From the NCBI GenBank assembly GCA_903879875.1, contig CAIRNC010000217.1, positions 1-18,743 on the forward strand: DNA of 18,743 nucleotides, given 5' to 3'. Source of the stretch: an uncultured Bacteroidota bacterium. GTDB lineage: Bacteria; Bacteroidota; Bacteroidia; Flavobacteriales; Flavobacteriaceae. This document shows, one piece after another, positions 17,145-18,743 of the stretch. The notes beneath the pieces are model-generated. The model was given only the letters and a program-made list of their open reading frames with translations, searched no databases and was not told where the DNA came from. Each line of letters begins with the position of its first letter. Position 1 is the stretch's first letter. The position numbers and the translations under genes are program-made.

Positions 17145-17166
17145 GCCTTAATTTCAAACTAAAAAA

Positions 17167-18090
17167 ATGAATAAATTATTGATTGTTGGTACCGTTGCTT
17201 TTGACGCTATTGAAACGCCTTTCGGAAAAACAGATAAAATATTAGGCGGTGCAGGAACTTATATCGGATTATCTGCTTCTCATTTTAATCTTCAATCGGC
17301 TATAGTTTCTGTAGTTGGCGATGATTTTCCACAAGAATATTTAGATTTATTAACAGCTAGAAATATTGATATTTCCGGATTAGAAATTGTAAAAGGCGGA
17401 AAAACTTTCTTCTGGAGTGGTCGCTATCACAACGATTTAAATTCAAGAGATACCTTAGATACACAATTGAATGTCTTGGCTGACTTTCAACCAAAAGTGC
17501 CACAAAATTTTAAAAATGCCGATGTGGTTATGTTAGGAAATTTGCATCCAATGGTTCAAAGTAGTGTGCTGGATCAAATAGAAACTAAACCAAAATTAGT
17601 AGTACTTGACACGATGAATTTTTGGATGGATTGTGCTTTACCTGAATTATTAGCTGTTATCAAACGAATTGATGTTATAACTATTAATGATGAAGAAGCC
17701 CGTCAACTTTCTGGCGAATATTCTTTGGTAAAAGCAGCTGCTAAAATCCATACTATGGGACCAAAATATGTGGTTATCAAAAAAGGAGAGCATGGCGCAC
17801 TTATTTTCCATGAAAATGATGTGTTCTTTGCGCCAGCATTACCGTTAGAAGACGTTTTTGATCCAACAGGTGCTGGAGATACTTTTGCAGGAGGATTTGC
17901 AGGATTCATTACACAATCTGAAAATATTTCATTTGAAAACATGAAAACAGCCATTATTCAAGGTTCTAATTTAGCTTCCTTTTGTGTGGAAAGATTTGGA
18001 ACAGAAAGAATGTTGACACTCAGTAAAGACGAAGTAATGACCCGATTGAAACAATTCAAATCGTTAACACAATTTGACATCGAATTATAA
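17167..18090 (+). CDS. PfkB-family carbohydrate/nucleoside kinase
   Basis: These ribokinase-fold enzymes transfer phosphate from ATP to a hydroxymethyl group of a sugar or nucleoside. The 307 residues fit the family. The N-terminal glycine signature is GGAGTYIGLSAS (27-38, PfkB signature 1 region). VITINDEEARQLSG (170-183) precedes the ATP site. DPTGAGDTFAGGFAG (232-246) is PfkB signature 2, with D238 as the expected catalytic base and the GAG as anion hole. The substrate cannot be told from sequence alone. A terminator closes the gene, and a PurF-like amidotransferase gene starts 66 bp downstream. A link to purine or ribose metabolism is plausible but only inferred. Confidence 0.92.
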   Translation: MNKLLIVGTVAFDAIETPFGKTDKILGGAGTYIGLSASHFNLQSAIVSVVGDDFPQEYLDLLTARNIDISGLEIVKGGKTFFWSGRYHNDLNSRDTLDTQLNVLADFQPKVPQNFKNADVVMLGNLHPMVQSSVLDQIETKPKLVVLDTMNFWMDCALPELLAVIKRIDVITINDEEARQLSGEYSLVKAAAKIHTMGPKYVVIKKGEHGALIFHENDVFFAPALPLEDVFDPTGAGDTFAGGFAGFITQSENISFENMKTAIIQGSNLASFCVERFGTERMLTLSKDEVMTRLKQFKSLTQFDIEL

Positions 18091-18098
18091 GCAACTTT

Positions 18099-18127
18099 AT
18101 GCCTCGATTTTTCGGGGCATTTTTATT
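18099..18127 (+). terminator. Rho-independent terminator after the PfkB kinase gene
   Basis: Stem ATGCCTCGA (18099-18107) pairs with TCGGGGCAT (18112-18120), with one G-T wobble and a TTTT loop, and is followed by TTTTATTT. It starts 8 bp after the kinase stop codon, so the downstream amidotransferase gene probably has partly independent transcription. Confidence 0.85.
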
Positions 18128-18156
18128 TAACAACACAACTAAAAAATACAACTACA

Positions 18157-18743
18157 ATGAGCGATGCAATTAAACACGAATGTGGTATTGCCCTTTTACG
18201 ATTAAAAAAACCGTTGGCTTTCTACAAAGAAAAATACGGTTCTGCTTTCTACGGAATTCAAAAAATGTATCTCTTAATGGAGAAACAACACAACCGTGGA
18301 CAAGACGGTGCTGGGTTTGCATCTATAAAACTTGATGTCAATCCCGGAGAACGATACATTAGCCGTGTGCGTTCCAATGATGCGCAACCCATTCAAGATG
18401 TCTTTGCACAAATTAATGCAAGAATTAATGAAGAAATGGCATTACACCCAGAATATACCGATAATGTTGCACTTCAAAAATCGAATATTCCTTATATAGG
18501 AGAACTGTTTTTAGGCCATGTGCGTTACGGTACTTTTGGAAAAAATAGTATAGAAAGTGTACATCCTTTTTTACGTCAGAACAATTGGATGCACCGAAAT
18601 CTAATTTTGGCTGGAAATTTCAACATGACCAATGTTGCGGCACTTTTTGACAGCTTGGTAGAGCTAGGACAACATCCAAAAGAAATGACCGACACCGTTA
18701 CTATTATGGAAAAAATAGGCCATTTTTTAGATGATGAAGTAAC
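18157..18743 (+). CDS. PurF-like class II glutamine amidotransferase (3' end outside window)
   Basis: The first 195 residues are visible. After an 8-residue leader comes C9 (KHECGIALLRL), the expected N-terminal nucleophile once the leader is removed, as in processed PurF. HNRGQDGAGFASI (45-57) and LGHVRYGTFG (119-128) match the class II glutaminase domain of amidophosphoribosyltransferase, which uses glutamine ammonia to make phosphoribosylamine from PRPP. Two differences from classical PurF show by eye. There is extra sequence around 72-112. The usual HNGN motif reads GNFN (153-156), keeping the Asn but placing Phe where the oxyanion-hole Gly is expected. The PRPP-binding half is outside the window, so the assignment as true PurF versus a divergent paralog is open. 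Confidence 0.85.
   Translation, partial: MSDAIKHECGIALLRLKKPLAFYKEKYGSAFYGIQKMYLLMEKQHNRGQDGAGFASIKLDVNPGERYISRVRSNDAQPIQDVFAQINARINEEMALHPEYTDNVALQKSNIPYIGELFLGHVRYGTFGKNSIESVHPFLRQNNWMHRNLILAGNFNMTNVAALFDSLVELGQHPKEMTDTVTIMEKIGHFLDDEV

Larger units (their letters stand above)
16702..17166. other. AT-rich divergent intergenic region
   Basis: This region separates the minus-strand secreted-protein gene from the plus-strand kinase gene. It holds one promoter box for each (16730-16738 and 17136-17144). The stretch 16790-17090 contains no supported gene, RNA or mobile element. A short direct repeat TTTTGGCAA occurs at 16882 and 16922, with no evident meaning. Confidence 0.6.

Overview
The window is AT-rich chromosomal DNA from a Bacteroidota bacterium, most likely Flavobacteriaceae (Flavobacterium-like). 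Four things point there. Perfect TAnnTTTGC-type -7 promoter boxes lie upstream of four genes. Two GLPGLI-family proteins and a DUF5686 protein are present. Outer-membrane barrels carry N-terminal carboxypeptidase-regulatory-like domains. One secreted protein ends in a type IX secretion (T9SS) sorting domain. No tRNA, rRNA, CRISPR array, transposase or phage gene was seen.

Left part (1-4005): the 3' part of a MacB/FtsX-type ABC transporter permease converges on a DUF5686 outer-membrane protein gene. Just past the DUF5686 start lies a second, 249-bp copy of the permease tail with an in-frame TGA. The DUF5686 gene is therefore bracketed by one living and one dead copy of the same permease end. 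A faint decayed minus-strand reading frame follows.

Middle (4006-13042), all on the minus strand: pyrH-frr, the UMP kinase and ribosome recycling factor pair. Next is a tight three-gene unit, GLPGLI - GLPGLI - TonB-receptor-like barrel, with two identical 17-nt gaps; it looks like a cell-envelope module of unknown function. Then come rpoN (sigma-54) and asnS. The asnS-rpoN gap holds an inverted array of a 9-nt motif, and rpoN ends inside a perfect 15-bp inverted repeat.

Right part (13249-18743): a secreted protein of about 1144 residues carries two Ig-like repeats, a putative Ig domain that appears to be split by a six-blade NHL propeller, and a C-terminal T9SS signal. After a 483-bp intergenic region holding divergent promoters come a PfkB-family sugar/nucleoside kinase with a strong terminator, and the start of a PurF-like glutamine amidotransferase cut by the window edge.

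Most genes are housekeeping or typical Flavobacteriia envelope genes. The points most worth following up are the permease-tail duplication, the GLPGLI/barrel operon, the split Ig domain with its NHL insertion, the 9-nt inverted array before rpoN, and the altered glutaminase motif in the PurF-like protein. I do not see a clearly new multi-gene system.
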